Notes: generated by a model not told the origin, from the letters alone. A stretch of 35,815 nucleotides of DNA from Oligoflexales bacterium (GCA_013215275.1 JABSRF010000011.1:1-35815); one strand, 5' to 3'; shown: positions 1-7,993, counted from the stretch's first letter. Translations and numbers: made by a program.

Positions 1-632
1 ATAGAGTGCGCAATCACAGGCCAGAACTGTACTAAAATTAACCATCAATGGGTAGGACATTTATTTGGAGTTACCTGACCAGGTTCTAATCCGTTGTTGT
101 TTGGGCAATAATCAGCATAAATGTCTTGCTAATTTATTGATAGGAATGGTACCTAATAAGGGTCCTTGAAGAGGAAGCTAAACCGCCCAGAAAATATCCT
201 ATCTTTTAGGGATGATGCGCCGAACTTAAATTAATTGAAAAGAATGAGTTGTTTAGGTTTTCAAAGCATTTATACTAGAGTGACAGACAAGTACTCCTGG
301 TGATTTTTAAGTCTTCTGAAAGAGCGGACATTTTTTTGCATTAATAAACAGACATTTTGCAGCCGTGGGCAGTGACAATTGCTCGATGATCGTATCAGTG
401 TAGTTATTCCTGTTGTATTGTGCGACTGCAGAGTTTTAATTTTCAAAAATTAATTGAGACCTAGGATTTGCGGGAGGGTTTTTCAGTTAGCGCTGGACCT
501 GATTTAGATGCCCGTACCAATAAGCAGTTGCCCATTATTTTGTTGTTAGATGTGTCCTTTACGACACTTGGCTAATTTATTGATTTCTCAAATTAATTAG
601 ATATCTTATGTCTTTTTTTATGAGGTGATTCC
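1..632. other. non-coding leader region with short repeats
   Basis: No convincing open reading frame, tRNA or rRNA is visible here. It holds a 14-base direct repeat (GCTAATTTATTGAT at 128-141 and 571-584) and three copies of AAATTAATT followed by GA or AG (228-238, 447-457, 590-600). The region is AT-rich and may be the extended regulatory region of the gene at 633, or the distal side of an upstream gene outside the window. Confidence 0.5.
580..607 (+). promoter_or_regulatory. candidate sigma-70 promoter for the RHH-like gene
   Basis: TTGATT (580-585) and TATCTT (602-607) are separated by 16 bases, which would start transcription about 20 bases before the ATG at 633. The -35 element lies inside the second copy of the 14-base direct repeat, and an AAATTAATT site fills the spacer, so a repressor bound there would block the promoter. 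The match is moderate and untested. Confidence 0.35.
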
Positions 633-1190
633 ATGGACAAGGAAAACAAAGTGGATTTAAGCGAAAACCTAGGTGAAGGACAAACGGCAGTGCCTTCAGG
701 GGGATCTGCTGAACAAGGGTCTGTGAGTCAGGTGAAGGACCAAAAACAGGATCAGACTGAAGGGAATAAGAGCCAGCAAAAGGAAGAAAATACCCTTACA
801 ATAAGTTTGTCCAGGGCTTTGTATAAAAAGCTGAAAAGCAAAGCACAGGTGGAAGGGGTAAGTCCCCAAGATTTGGCCAGCGAATTACTAGCAGAAGGCC
901 TTGTTTTACGAGCTTGGGAAATCATGGAGAGAAAATCGACCATGAGGCAAAGCTCCAACGGAGGTAATTATAACCAAGGTGGTAATCGTTCCGGTCACAA
1001 GCAGTCGTATAGGAACGGCTCTCAAAATGGTTATAATAGAGGACGTTCGTCTAATCACAGTAACTCAAATTACAGCAATTCAAATAACAATAATGGCCAA
1101 AATAGACGAGGTAACTACCAGCATATTTTAGAGGATAGTGCTAATTTTCTAGAATATGTAAGAAACCAAGAAAAAAAAAATAATACCTAG
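633..1190 (+). CDS. RHH-like protein with Asn/Gly/Ser-rich disordered tail
   Basis: Hypothetical protein of 185 residues; I do not recognise a named family. Residues 1-50 are acidic, polar and probably disordered. Residues about 53-94 read as a beta-strand plus two helices (TLTISLSRALYKKLKSKA, then a second helix), which resembles the ribbon-helix-helix fold of small DNA-binding regulators. Residues 107-163 are low-complexity Asn, Gly, Ser, Arg and Tyr, like RNA-binding or phase-separating tails. A short acidic/aromatic segment ends the protein. The start is secured by GAGGTGATT just upstream of the ATG. A run of ten adenines lies four codons before the stop and could be slippery. speE starts 32 bases later on the same strand, so the two may be co-transcribed. 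The DNA-binding role is an inference from fold-like pattern only. Confidence 0.7.
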   Translation: MDKENKVDLSENLGEGQTAVPSGGSAEQGSVSQVKDQKQDQTEGNKSQQKEENTLTISLSRALYKKLKSKAQVEGVSPQDLASELLAEGLVLRAWEIMERKSTMRQSSNGGNYNQGGNRSGHKQSYRNGSQNGYNRGRSSNHSNSNYSNSNNNNGQNRRGNYQHILEDSANFLEYVRNQEKKNNT

Positions 1191-1222
1191 CGTTATAGAG
1201 ATAGAAAGGTTCGAGATTTAAG

Positions 1223-2071
1223 ATGGTGAATTGGTTTAAAGAAATTGAGAATGGTGAAATCGAGTATGGATATGCATTCCAGAATAAACTATTTGAGGAT
1301 CAGTCCAAGTTTCAGGATATCAAGGTAATCGATACCTTAGCTTATGGGAAGATGCTGATTTTAGATGATTTTGTAATGCTTACTGAGTCAGATGAGTTTG
1401 TTTATCATGAGTTGATTGCTCACATCCCTGTATGTTTTCACAAAAACCCTGAGAAGGTTGTGGTCATCGGTGGGGGAGATGGTGGCACGGTACGAGAACT
1501 AGTCAAGCACGATTGCGTAAAGGAGGTTGTGCTTTGCGAAATAGATGGGATGGTTGTTGATGTCTGCAAAAAGTTTTTCCCAGCAGTAGCTGGAAGGCTT
1601 GACCATCCTAAAGTCGACGTCAAAGTAGGTGATGGGATGGACTATGTTCGCGGTCTTGAGAATGAAGTAGACCTGATGATCATTGACTCCACAGATCCAG
1701 TGGGACCAGGAGAAGGGCTCTTCACTGGGGAGTTTTATCAATCTGTGTCAAAAGCGTTGAAGCCAGATGGAATGATGGCCGCACAGTCTGAATCTCCATG
1801 GGCCGAAGCAGAGTTTCTCAACCGTATTCACAATAATATTCGTACTGGTTTTGATTATGTTAGACCATATATCGCCTCTGTTCCAACGTATCCAAGAGGT
1901 TTATGGTCATGGACACTGGGCTCTCATTCGCCAATTGATGTTGATCAGTTTGACTACGAACGCTTTGCAAAAGTAGAGCCCGAGCTAAACTACCTTAGTG
2001 ATGCAATGGTTAGAGCTTGTTTTGAACTGCCAAAGTTCTACCGAAAAAAGCTCAGTGTTTTGAATCAGTAA
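1223..2071 (+). CDS. speE: spermidine synthase (polyamine aminopropyltransferase)
   Basis: Transfers the aminopropyl group of decarboxylated S-adenosylmethionine to putrescine to give spermidine, in the cytoplasm. At 282 residues it has the usual family length. Visible signatures are the N-terminal beta domain (about 1-60), the glycine-rich nucleotide loop GGGDGG at 83-88, the acidic E106-I-D108 that contacts the aminopropyl donor, GDG at 136-138, and the catalytic loop D155-S-T-D158-P-V-G-P. It lies 32 bases downstream of the RHH-like gene; no SpeD or arginine decarboxylase gene is present in the window, so the substrates must be made elsewhere. The Shine-Dalgarno region (AAAGG, well upstream) is weak. 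Family assignment is firm; putrescine as acceptor is the family default, not proven here. Confidence 0.95.
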   Translation: MVNWFKEIENGEIEYGYAFQNKLFEDQSKFQDIKVIDTLAYGKMLILDDFVMLTESDEFVYHELIAHIPVCFHKNPEKVVVIGGGDGGTVRELVKHDCVKEVVLCEIDGMVVDVCKKFFPAVAGRLDHPKVDVKVGDGMDYVRGLENEVDLMIIDSTDPVGPGEGLFTGEFYQSVSKALKPDGMMAAQSESPWAEAEFLNRIHNNIRTGFDYVRPYIASVPTYPRGLWSWTLGSHSPIDVDQFDYERFAKVEPELNYLSDAMVRACFELPKFYRKKLSVLNQ

Positions 2072-2076
2072 TCTTT

Positions 2077-2094
2077 CTCTGAAAATGTTCAGAG
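2077..2094. terminator. hairpin in the speE/orn convergent gap
   Basis: CTCTGA (2077-2082) and TCAGAG (2089-2094) form a perfect six-base stem with a six-base loop, extendable by a G-U and an A-U pair. It sits between the two convergent stop codons, where a bidirectional terminator is expected. Neither strand has a U-tract, so it may only block transcripts weakly or protect 3' ends. Confidence 0.4.
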
Positions 2095-2102
2095 GAGTCA
2101 GT

Positions 2103-2645
2103 CTAGCAAGGCTCTTTGAAGCACTTTTCTTTATAAAACTTCAGTTCCCCAATACTTTCTTCAATGTCTGTTTTGGCCCTATGAGCCTCTTTTTTACGAA
2201 AGGGCTCAAGTTGATACCATGAGTTCGCCAGGATTTTTATGGTGCTAACATCGAGCAGACGATAATGAAGGTACTGATCAATCTTCGGCATGTGTTTTAT
2301 AATGAACCTGCGATCTTGCCAAATTGAGTTACCTGCCAATATACCTTTTTTTTCTTTCACATGAGTTTTTATAAATTCTAAGGTCTCAGCCTCTGCTTCC
2401 AGGGAGCTTGTACTGGACTGTTGGACTCTTTCTATGAGACCGGACTTCTTGTGATGAGTCTGATTCCACTCATCCATAGCCTCTAGCACTTTATTATCTT
2501 GATGAATCACTAATTCCGGACCATGAGCAATGATATCGAGGTCAGAGTTAGTGATAATCGTTGCAATTTCTAGGATTTTATCATGCTCAGGAATAAGGCC
2601 TGTCATTTCCAGGTCCATCCAAACTAATCTAAGGTCTTCACTCAC
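2103..2645 (-). CDS. orn: oligoribonuclease (DEDDh 3'-5' exonuclease)
   Basis: Degrades 2-5 nucleotide RNA fragments, including pGpG from c-di-GMP breakdown, to mononucleotides. The DEDDh catalytic set is complete: D11 and E13 in the DLEMTGL motif, D111, H155 and D160 in AHRAKTDIEES. I prefer the GTG start at 2645. It is preceded by AGGAG at 10 bases, gives 180 residues (Escherichia coli Orn has 181) and places the first catalytic Asp at residue 11. A longer frame from ATG 2687 exists, but has no Shine-Dalgarno sequence and adds 14 unconserved residues. The gene converges on speE. With a PilZ protein close by, it fits a cell that uses c-di-GMP, although orn is broadly housekeeping. Confidence 0.95.
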   Translation of the reverse strand: MSEDLRLVWMDLEMTGLIPEHDKILEIATIITNSDLDIIAHGPELVIHQDNKVLEAMDEWNQTHHKKSGLIERVQQSSTSSLEAEAETLEFIKTHVKEKKGILAGNSIWQDRRFIIKHMPKIDQYLHYRLLDVSTIKILANSWYQLEPFRKKEAHRAKTDIEESIGELKFYKEKCFKEPC

Positions 2646-3106
2646 TACTTCATTACTCCTGTAAATCGAATTACCATAATAGGACAAGAATAAACTATCA
2701 TCGGTGCCTAATCTACTGTCCCATCATTTTTTTGGATCAAAAAATCAGCTACACTTAAAATAAATTGATGTTTGAATTCATAAGGTAGCATGCTTTGGTA
2801 TATAACACTTATTTATTATGTCATTGATGTATAATCTTGCTAAGGATCCATCCAACTCAAAGAATTACTTGGCGTAAGCTTTTTCTATGGACCGAACTTG
2901 TGCCACCTGTTCCAAATTCAAAAAGTATAGCTCATGAGGCAAGCAAAACTATCTATTATTTAGTAAATCATAGACAGACCTTCAGGCAGAGCTATATTAT
3001 TTCAGCCTTAAGGACGTTGGTTGGTCTTGAAGTCGAACCAGGTTCATATTGCTCTCATCATGGTAATGAGATATCAACTTAGACGATAATGATTCTAGGA
3101 GTATTC
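2646..3106. other. intergenic region between orn and the dsbA-like gene
   Basis: This gap should contain the divergent promoters for orn and the dsbA-like gene. A TATAAT box at 2830-2835 faces right but has no good -35 partner. A near-palindrome of T6 and A6 around GGATC lies at about 2727-2745. An 81-codon TTG-initiated frame (2837-3082) ends just before the next gene, but has no ribosome binding site or recognisable protein features, so I do not call it. Confidence 0.4.
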
Positions 3107-4198
3107 ATGAAACTACGAAGATTGCCTAAATTTTGGTCACATGGCTTTGCATGCCTTGCAGGGCTTTTATTTACTATTGGCTACTCAGCAACTAGTTTTT
3201 CTAGTGAAGCCTTTAAAATTAATGGCAAGGTCACGACTATTAAAGACCTCATGAAGCTTGAGCAGGACAAGTTCTATCGTCTGGAAAAAGATAAGTATCA
3301 GTTGGTCGAAGGGCTTGCTAGGCAAGCTTATTTAGATGCCTATTTTAAAAAAATGGGAGATGAGCAGAAAATTTCTGCAGAGGCTGCCCGTGAGCGCTAT
3401 ATGGACAAGCACGCAAAGTTTACGGATAAAGAAATCAAAGAGACCCTGGAAAAATACAAGAATCATCCAAAATTGAAAGAGTTGCCAAAAGCAGAGCAAG
3501 AAAACCAGATTCGTAATCTATTGAGAGTGCGCGGCGAGCAGGAAATAGTTCAAGCAATCATTAGTGACGGCTTAAAGGCTGGGCATCTGCAAATCAGTTA
3601 TCCGAGACCAAGTGAGCCTGTTTATGATATTAAAGTGACCTCCGATGACCACGTTCGTTATCATGCAGATGATAGCAAAGCAACAAAGCCAGTGGCTTGC
3701 AAGGGCGATGACTGTGCGATCACAATTGTTGAGTACTCAGAGTACCAATGCCCATTTTGTGCTAGGGTTATACCCACAACAAAGCAGATTCTCAAGGAGT
3801 ATGAAGGTAAGGTAAGGTGGATTACAAGAGACTTTCCTTTGGACTTTCATGATCGAGCAAGGCCTGCAGCAATTGCGGCTCATTGTGCTGGATTCCAGGG
3901 GAAATTTTGGGATATGTACAGTATTTTGTTCGAAAACCAAAGAAGCCTTTCTGATAAAGATTTAGATGGCTATGCTGATAAAATCAAATTGGATAAGGAC
4001 AAATACCTGAAATGTGTTGCTGAGCCACAAAAAGCCATTGCTTTGATTGATAAGAACATGCAGACAGGTGCGAGCGTAGGGGTGACCGGAACGCCTGCTT
4101 TCTTCATCAATGGCAGAAGGTTGTCAGGAGCATTGCCATTCGAAGAATTTAAAAGAGTGATTGATGATGAGCTGGCGAAAGCTGGCAAAAAGTCCTAA
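3107..4198 (+). CDS. exported DsbA-like thiol oxidoreductase with chaperone-like N-terminus
   Basis: Periplasmic thiol-disulfide oxidoreductase of the DsbA/thioredoxin-fold family. Residues 1-30 are a signal peptide with basic n-region and hydrophobic core. Residues about 36-165 are charged and helical and resemble the SurA-type N-terminal domain of peptidyl-prolyl isomerases. The thioredoxin domain follows (about 195-360) with active site C215-P-F-C218 in the context EYQCPFC and a cis-proline loop GVTGTP at P330. An extra pair C-K-G-D-D-C just before the domain could form a structural disulfide. The start is the ATG at 3107, with AGGAG six bases upstream; an in-frame ATG 18 bases earlier has no site. 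The arrangement suggests a foldase that binds unfolded clients and oxidises them. Whether it oxidises or isomerises disulfides cannot be read from sequence. Confidence 0.9.
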   Translation: MKLRRLPKFWSHGFACLAGLLFTIGYSATSFSSEAFKINGKVTTIKDLMKLEQDKFYRLEKDKYQLVEGLARQAYLDAYFKKMGDEQKISAEAARERYMDKHAKFTDKEIKETLEKYKNHPKLKELPKAEQENQIRNLLRVRGEQEIVQAIISDGLKAGHLQISYPRPSEPVYDIKVTSDDHVRYHADDSKATKPVACKGDDCAITIVEYSEYQCPFCARVIPTTKQILKEYEGKVRWITRDFPLDFHDRARPAAIAAHCAGFQGKFWDMYSILFENQRSLSDKDLDGYADKIKLDKDKYLKCVAEPQKAIALIDKNMQTGASVGVTGTPAFFINGRRLSGALPFEEFKRVIDDELAKAGKKS

Positions 4199-4253
4199 TT
4201 CCTCCCCTTTTCAATATTACGAGAAAAAAATCTCAAGATCCTCATAATAAATT

Positions 4254-4275
4254 CCGATTGACTATCGGATTTTAT
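4254..4275 (+). terminator. weak intrinsic terminator after the dsbA-like gene
   Basis: CCGAT (4254-4258) and ATCGG (4264-4268) form a five-base stem, one more T-A pair extends it, and ATTTTATT follows. It lies between the dsbA-like stop and the PilZ ribosome binding site. The stem is short, so termination may be partial. Confidence 0.4.
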
Positions 4276-4292
4276 TATTGAAGGAGCTTCAC

Positions 4293-4721
4293 ATGGGAAG
4301 CAGGGACAACCGCCGTGTTATCAGAGTTAATCTAGAATCCCCTTTGACTGTCACCATGGGTTCGATTGGCTCTGATGTGAAATACAACCTCATGACTCGT
4401 GATATCTCGAATAATGGCTTTTTCTTAGACTTTGAAAAACCTGGTAGGTTTCCATTTACGCCCTCTAGTATCATGGAAGTATGGATGGCTATTGGGAATG
4501 ATGAGACCATTTTTTTTAACGGAAAAATGGCTCGGGTTGTTTATCCTACCGATGAATCTGCTAAGGTGACAGGTCCGGGCATTGCTATAAGAATTATTCA
4601 GATAGAGCCCCAACAGGAACAAGATCTCATAGACTTCATTAGTAAAAAAATTGAGGAACAAGAAAGGGAGCACGGTGCTGCGCTCACCCATGGTGAAGGC
4701 CCCAGTGGTGCTGCATCCTAG
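4293..4721 (+). CDS. PilZ domain protein (c-di-GMP receptor)
   Basis: Single-domain PilZ protein of 142 residues, a cytoplasmic effector that binds cyclic di-GMP. Both halves of the ligand signature are intact: R7-x-x-x-R11 in RRVIR and D37-x-S39-x-x-G42 in DISNNG, followed by the beta-barrel strands through about residue 115. The C-terminal 25 residues are polar and probably flexible. The ATG at 4293 is chosen because AAGGAG lies six bases upstream; a TTG five codons earlier has none. The gene appears monocistronic, between a weak terminator and a strong one. Its partner is unknown. The flagellar genes further along make motility control a reasonable guess, but nothing here links them directly. 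Confidence 0.9.
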   Translation: MGSRDNRRVIRVNLESPLTVTMGSIGSDVKYNLMTRDISNNGFFLDFEKPGRFPFTPSSIMEVWMAIGNDETIFFNGKMARVVYPTDESAKVTGPGIAIRIIQIEPQQEQDLIDFISKKIEEQEREHGAALTHGEGPSGAAS

Positions 4722-4776
4722 AACTCCCTGATTTTTAAGATAGTTATTCCTAATTAACGGCTTCAAATTTTTAACG

Positions 4777-4797
4777 AACAAGCAGAGGCTTGTTTTT
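4777..4797 (+). terminator. intrinsic terminator after the PilZ gene
   Basis: AACAAGC (4777-4783), loop AGAG, GCTTGTT (4788-4794), then further T residues: a perfect seven-base stem with a tetraloop and U-tract. This is a convincing Rho-independent terminator for the PilZ transcript. Confidence 0.8.
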
Positions 4798-4841
4798 CCA
4801 CAGCATTTTTGCGTTTTCCTTTAAAATTAACTTTTATCCAC

Positions 4842-4847
4842 TATACT
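4842..4847 (+). promoter_or_regulatory. candidate -10 box for the NamZ-like gene
   Basis: TATACT lies about 43 bases before the preferred ATG, just after the PilZ terminator. A weak TTTAAA sits 16 bases upstream as a possible -35. Position and -10 quality support it; the -35 does not strongly. Confidence 0.35.
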
Positions 4848-4889
4848 TGAAGGCTTAGACATTGTTCAATGATAAGGGATGGAAGCCTC

Positions 4890-6086
4890 ATGGATGCTAA
4901 AACGCTTGTTGGTCTGGAAGTACTAAGAAGGAACCCCAAACTATCTGATAAGTGGGGAAGGTGCGGTTACCTTTGTAACCAAGCGTCTGTTTGCGCTGAT
5001 TGGACTCATGGTATTCCTATCATTGAGAATGCCCTAGGAGATCGGTTCGTCAGTCTTTTTGGCCCTCAGCATGGCTTTTTAGGCACCGTGCAGGATAATA
5101 TGATTGAAACAGAGCATGCCACTCATGTTCCCAGTGGGAGGCCTATTTATAGTCTTTATTCCGAAACTCGCGAGCCTACTGAGGAGATGGTCGAAGGACT
5201 AGATACCATCATTGTGGACTTACAGATCACTGGTTGCCGGATCTATACTTTTAAATCTACCATCGCTGGTTGCTTGCGAGCAGCTAAGAAGCATCACAAG
5301 AGGGTTGTGGTTCTAGACCGACCAAATCCCGTTGGCGGGCGATATATTGAGGGACGTTGTGTCGAGCCGGAGCTGTATTCGTTTGTTGGTCAATTTACGA
5401 TGCCAATGCGCCATGGGTTATCTGCAGGTGAAGCTGCACAATTCTTTAACTCTAGCATCGGGGCGGAGTTGGAGGTGGTAGCTTTAGAGGGCTGGGATGC
5501 AAAAGCCGACTGGCGAAGCACTGGTAGGCCTTGGGTCTTAACCTCGCCAAACTTACCAAGTATCGACCCTGTTTACGTTTACCCTGGAATGGTCATTTTT
5601 GAGGGTACAAACATTTCAGAGGGGAGGGGAACTGGCTTACCATTTCAATTTATTGGTGCCCCCTTTTGCCAAGATACGAGCAAACTCATTGAACGCATAA
5701 AGGATTATTGTGGAGGAGAGCCCCAAGGAGTGCATTTGCGGGAGGCTGTTTTCGAGCCTACCTCAGGCAAATGGATGGGACAAGAGTGTCGTGGGGTGCA
5801 GTTACATATTACTGAGCCTGCAAAGATTGCAAGCTATCAGTTAGCATTGTCTTTGCTAAAATCTTTCTGGGATCTCAGTGATGGGCGGTTTGAGTTTAGC
5901 CAGCAACCATATGAGTATGAATTTGATACCTTGCCAATCAAGATAATACTTGGGGGAGCTGAGTCAGTGAAGCACCTCGAAAACTACTCTAAGAGTGATC
6001 CTTATTGGCTATGGGGCGTAGAAGAGTACCTTAAACAAGTCGCACCGATGCTAAAGTATGACAGAAAACAAGAAATTCTTGTCTAG
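4890..6086 (+). CDS. DUF1343 / NamZ-like exo-N-acetylmuramidase family protein
   Basis: Member of the DUF1343 family, whose characterised representative NamZ removes terminal N-acetylmuramic acid from the non-reducing end of peptidoglycan fragments. The N-terminal half has the family's landmarks: CGYLCNQASV, the LFGPQHGFLG block, an acidic T-E-H-A-T segment, PIYSLYSETREPTEEM and VDLQITGCRIYTF. The central PNPVGG and GLSAGEAA blocks also match. The ATG at 4890 is preferred because GGAAG lies just upstream; ATG 4869 would add seven residues. Length is 398 residues. No signal peptide or lipobox is visible, so the protein looks cytoplasmic, which suits recycling of imported muropeptides better than attack on the intact wall. 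Activity is inferred from the family only. Confidence 0.85.
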   Translation: MDAKTLVGLEVLRRNPKLSDKWGRCGYLCNQASVCADWTHGIPIIENALGDRFVSLFGPQHGFLGTVQDNMIETEHATHVPSGRPIYSLYSETREPTEEMVEGLDTIIVDLQITGCRIYTFKSTIAGCLRAAKKHHKRVVVLDRPNPVGGRYIEGRCVEPELYSFVGQFTMPMRHGLSAGEAAQFFNSSIGAELEVVALEGWDAKADWRSTGRPWVLTSPNLPSIDPVYVYPGMVIFEGTNISEGRGTGLPFQFIGAPFCQDTSKLIERIKDYCGGEPQGVHLREAVFEPTSGKWMGQECRGVQLHITEPAKIASYQLALSLLKSFWDLSDGRFEFSQQPYEYEFDTLPIKIILGGAESVKHLENYSKSDPYWLWGVEEYLKQVAPMLKYDRKQEILV

Positions 6087-6112
6087 CTCGTTTAGTAATG
6101 CAGCTTTCGCTG

Positions 6113-7645
6113 TTAATTATGCTGCTTGTTCCAATTCTGTTCATGAGTTATGAGGCGGAAGTGTGGCAAATCCTTCACGTTGATGAAGTCGTTATCCTCC
6201 TGAGCCATTTTTTGAAGGCTGGGATTGAGCTGTATAGCCTTATTTAACACAATAAGCGCTTCGTCAGAACGATTTGTTAGGGCAAGCACACAAGCCTTAT
6301 TGTACAGAGCGATGGAGTCATCTGGGTTGACCCTGACGGCATCATCAAATGCTCTAATGGCCTTGTGATAAGATTTCATTTTGTAGTAAATCAAGCCAAG
6401 AGAGGTTAAAAACTGTCCGTTATCAGGGCTCAGAATCGCAGCGTTTTTGTAACTCTTGGCAGCAAGTTCATGCTTTTCCAATTTTTCTGAATATAGCTCT
6501 CCTAGAAGTGCATACAGCTCCGCATGACCTGGTAGCTCTATAACAATGTCTTCCAGTACTTTTGCAAGTTGGCTGTAAGCTTCGTTTTCCTTATAAATAT
6601 TGAGAATGTACTCGACAGTGAGCACTTGATGTGAGGTTGAGGTAATGGACGTGACATAATGCTTTTTAGCAAGTTCAAAGTTCTTTGCGGCTAACTCCAC
6701 AGATCCTAGGTGAGCATGAATGACGGCAAAGACATCGTCGCTACCTGAGTTAACATTCAGTGCTTCGTTTAAAAGCCTGCGAGCTAGCTCAGGCTTTCCA
6801 AGGTGTTTGTATAGAAGCACTGCATCGTTAATGATTGCCTCTTCGAATTTTGGATCAGCTTTTCTAAGCTGAGCGTATATCTTATGAGCTTTCTCATACT
6901 GCTGCAACTCGGTGAGCGTTACAGCCTGCATCAGATCAAACAGTGGGTGAGGGTGTTTTTTATTCCAAGTTGCAAGAGCATTTTGTAGACGCTCGTTTTC
7001 GTAATTAGCTTGCAGGATGGTAATCACATATGGAATTACAATATCTTTTTTTGTTGCTGGGCGGGTTAAACACGAATCGATGCTATCAAGGATTGAATTA
7101 AAGTCCTGTCCTGCTGCAGATAAGCGTGCTTTCGTAAACTCAAACCTCCAAGATGGGTCTGCCTTCAGTTTTGCTTTTGCATCGCTTAAAATAGCCATTC
7201 CATGGTCAGACTTTCCCATGATGTCCATAATGTCTGCTAATGCCAAATAGCCAAATTCTTCATTAGGAGCCAGTTGTATCGCCTGAACAGCGAGAGCAGA
7301 TGCTTTTTGTAACAAGTCAAGGCGACTTGGGTTTAGAGCAAATATTCGAACATAGGTATGAGAAAGGACATAGTGGTGATAAGCACTCTTTGGATTCTTC
7401 TGGATTTCTCTGACGATCTTGTTTTCGAGAGAAATCAGTTCCGAGTCATCAGAAATCCAGGCCTCCGTTTCCAAGTCTTCTGTCGCAGCTAAGCTGTTTT
7501 GCTGAAAAGCAATGAATCCAAGTGCGGTAATAATTAGAAATCTTCTTGCTAATACTAGTGATTTTCTTAGAGTCTTAGGAGTGAACCGTTCAGCCCTGCT
7601 CGCAAAGAGCATAACAATATTTAGCGAATTCAGATAACAGGGCAT
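6113..7645 (-). CDS. exported or membrane-anchored TPR protein
   Basis: 510 residues, made mostly of tetratricopeptide repeats from about residue 60 to 490. The clearest consecutive repeats are near the C-terminus, with typical W/L-G-Y-A-P spacing such as GLIYYKMKSYHKAIRAFDDA. Near the N-terminus a basic segment is followed by a hydrophobic stretch (about 35-50: RRFLIITALGFIAF) and AA, which reads as a late signal peptide or single anchor. The start is supported by CGGAG five to six bases upstream of the ATG. TPR proteins act as scaffolds; no catalytic domain is present. The leader carries an exact sigma-28 -10 sequence, which suggests expression with late flagellar genes. A role in motility or envelope assembly is therefore possible but unproven. 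Confidence 0.8.
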   Translation of the reverse strand: MPCYLNSLNIVMLFASRAERFTPKTLRKSLVLARRFLIITALGFIAFQQNSLAATEDLETEAWISDDSELISLENKIVREIQKNPKSAYHHYVLSHTYVRIFALNPSRLDLLQKASALAVQAIQLAPNEEFGYLALADIMDIMGKSDHGMAILSDAKAKLKADPSWRFEFTKARLSAAGQDFNSILDSIDSCLTRPATKKDIVIPYVITILQANYENERLQNALATWNKKHPHPLFDLMQAVTLTELQQYEKAHKIYAQLRKADPKFEEAIINDAVLLYKHLGKPELARRLLNEALNVNSGSDDVFAVIHAHLGSVELAAKNFELAKKHYVTSITSTSHQVLTVEYILNIYKENEAYSQLAKVLEDIVIELPGHAELYALLGELYSEKLEKHELAAKSYKNAAILSPDNGQFLTSLGLIYYKMKSYHKAIRAFDDAVRVNPDDSIALYNKACVLALTNRSDEALIVLNKAIQLNPSLQKMAQEDNDFINVKDLPHFRLITHEQNWNKQHN

Positions 7646-7993
7646 AAATACTCCGTATTGAGACTCAGTTTCGAAAAACCCCTAATTAACTTATCGGCCG
7701 AATTAGCTATTTTTTAATTTAATATATTAAAAAAGTTAAAAAAAATTATTTATTTAATAAATTACAAATGTTTATAAGCATATTTTATTGCGATAGTACA
7801 CCAATAAAATTTCACAGTAGGAAAATATTTTACCTCTGAGGAACAAGTGAAGCGAGGCTTAGGCTAATTATATAACTAGCTTTGAATACAGGTTATAGTC
7901 TGACTTTTTGGGCAGATATTCAAAATATTTAATCGATGTAATTAATCAATTATTGCCTAGCGACGATAAGGACCAAGTGCAAAAAGGGGCTTT
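7646..7993. other. AT-rich divergent promoter region
   Basis: This gap separates the leftward TPR gene from the rightward S41 protease. It is strongly AT-rich from about 7710 to 7850. On the minus strand it holds a sigma-28-like promoter close to the TPR gene. No clean rightward sigma-70 promoter or small gene was found. Confidence 0.5.
7691..7716 (-). promoter_or_regulatory. candidate sigma-28 (FliA-type) promoter of the TPR gene
   Basis: Read on the minus strand, GCCGATAA is an exact copy of the FliA -10 consensus (plus-strand 7691-7698). A TAAA lies 14 bases upstream, one base closer than the usual TAAA-N15 arrangement. Transcription would start near 7684, about 40 bases before the start codon at 7645. 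The -35 half is weak because the region is A-rich, so the call rests on the -10 match and its position. Confidence 0.45.

Noticed and set aside
85-108. tRNA T-arm-like GGTTCTAATCC
   Set aside because: The flanking bases do not form the five-base T-stem and no acceptor, D or anticodon arm can be drawn around it.
2727-2745. T6/A6 near-palindrome as a bidirectional terminator
   Set aside because: A pure A-T stem without GC pairs; it may simply reflect AT-rich promoter DNA.
2837-3082. 81-codon rightward frame before the dsbA-like gene
   Set aside because: It starts with TTG without a ribosome binding site, has no recognisable protein pattern, and lies where promoters are expected.
4425-4781. 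118-codon leftward frame opposite the PilZ gene
   Set aside because: It is antisense to a well-supported PilZ protein and runs through its terminator; no protein pattern.
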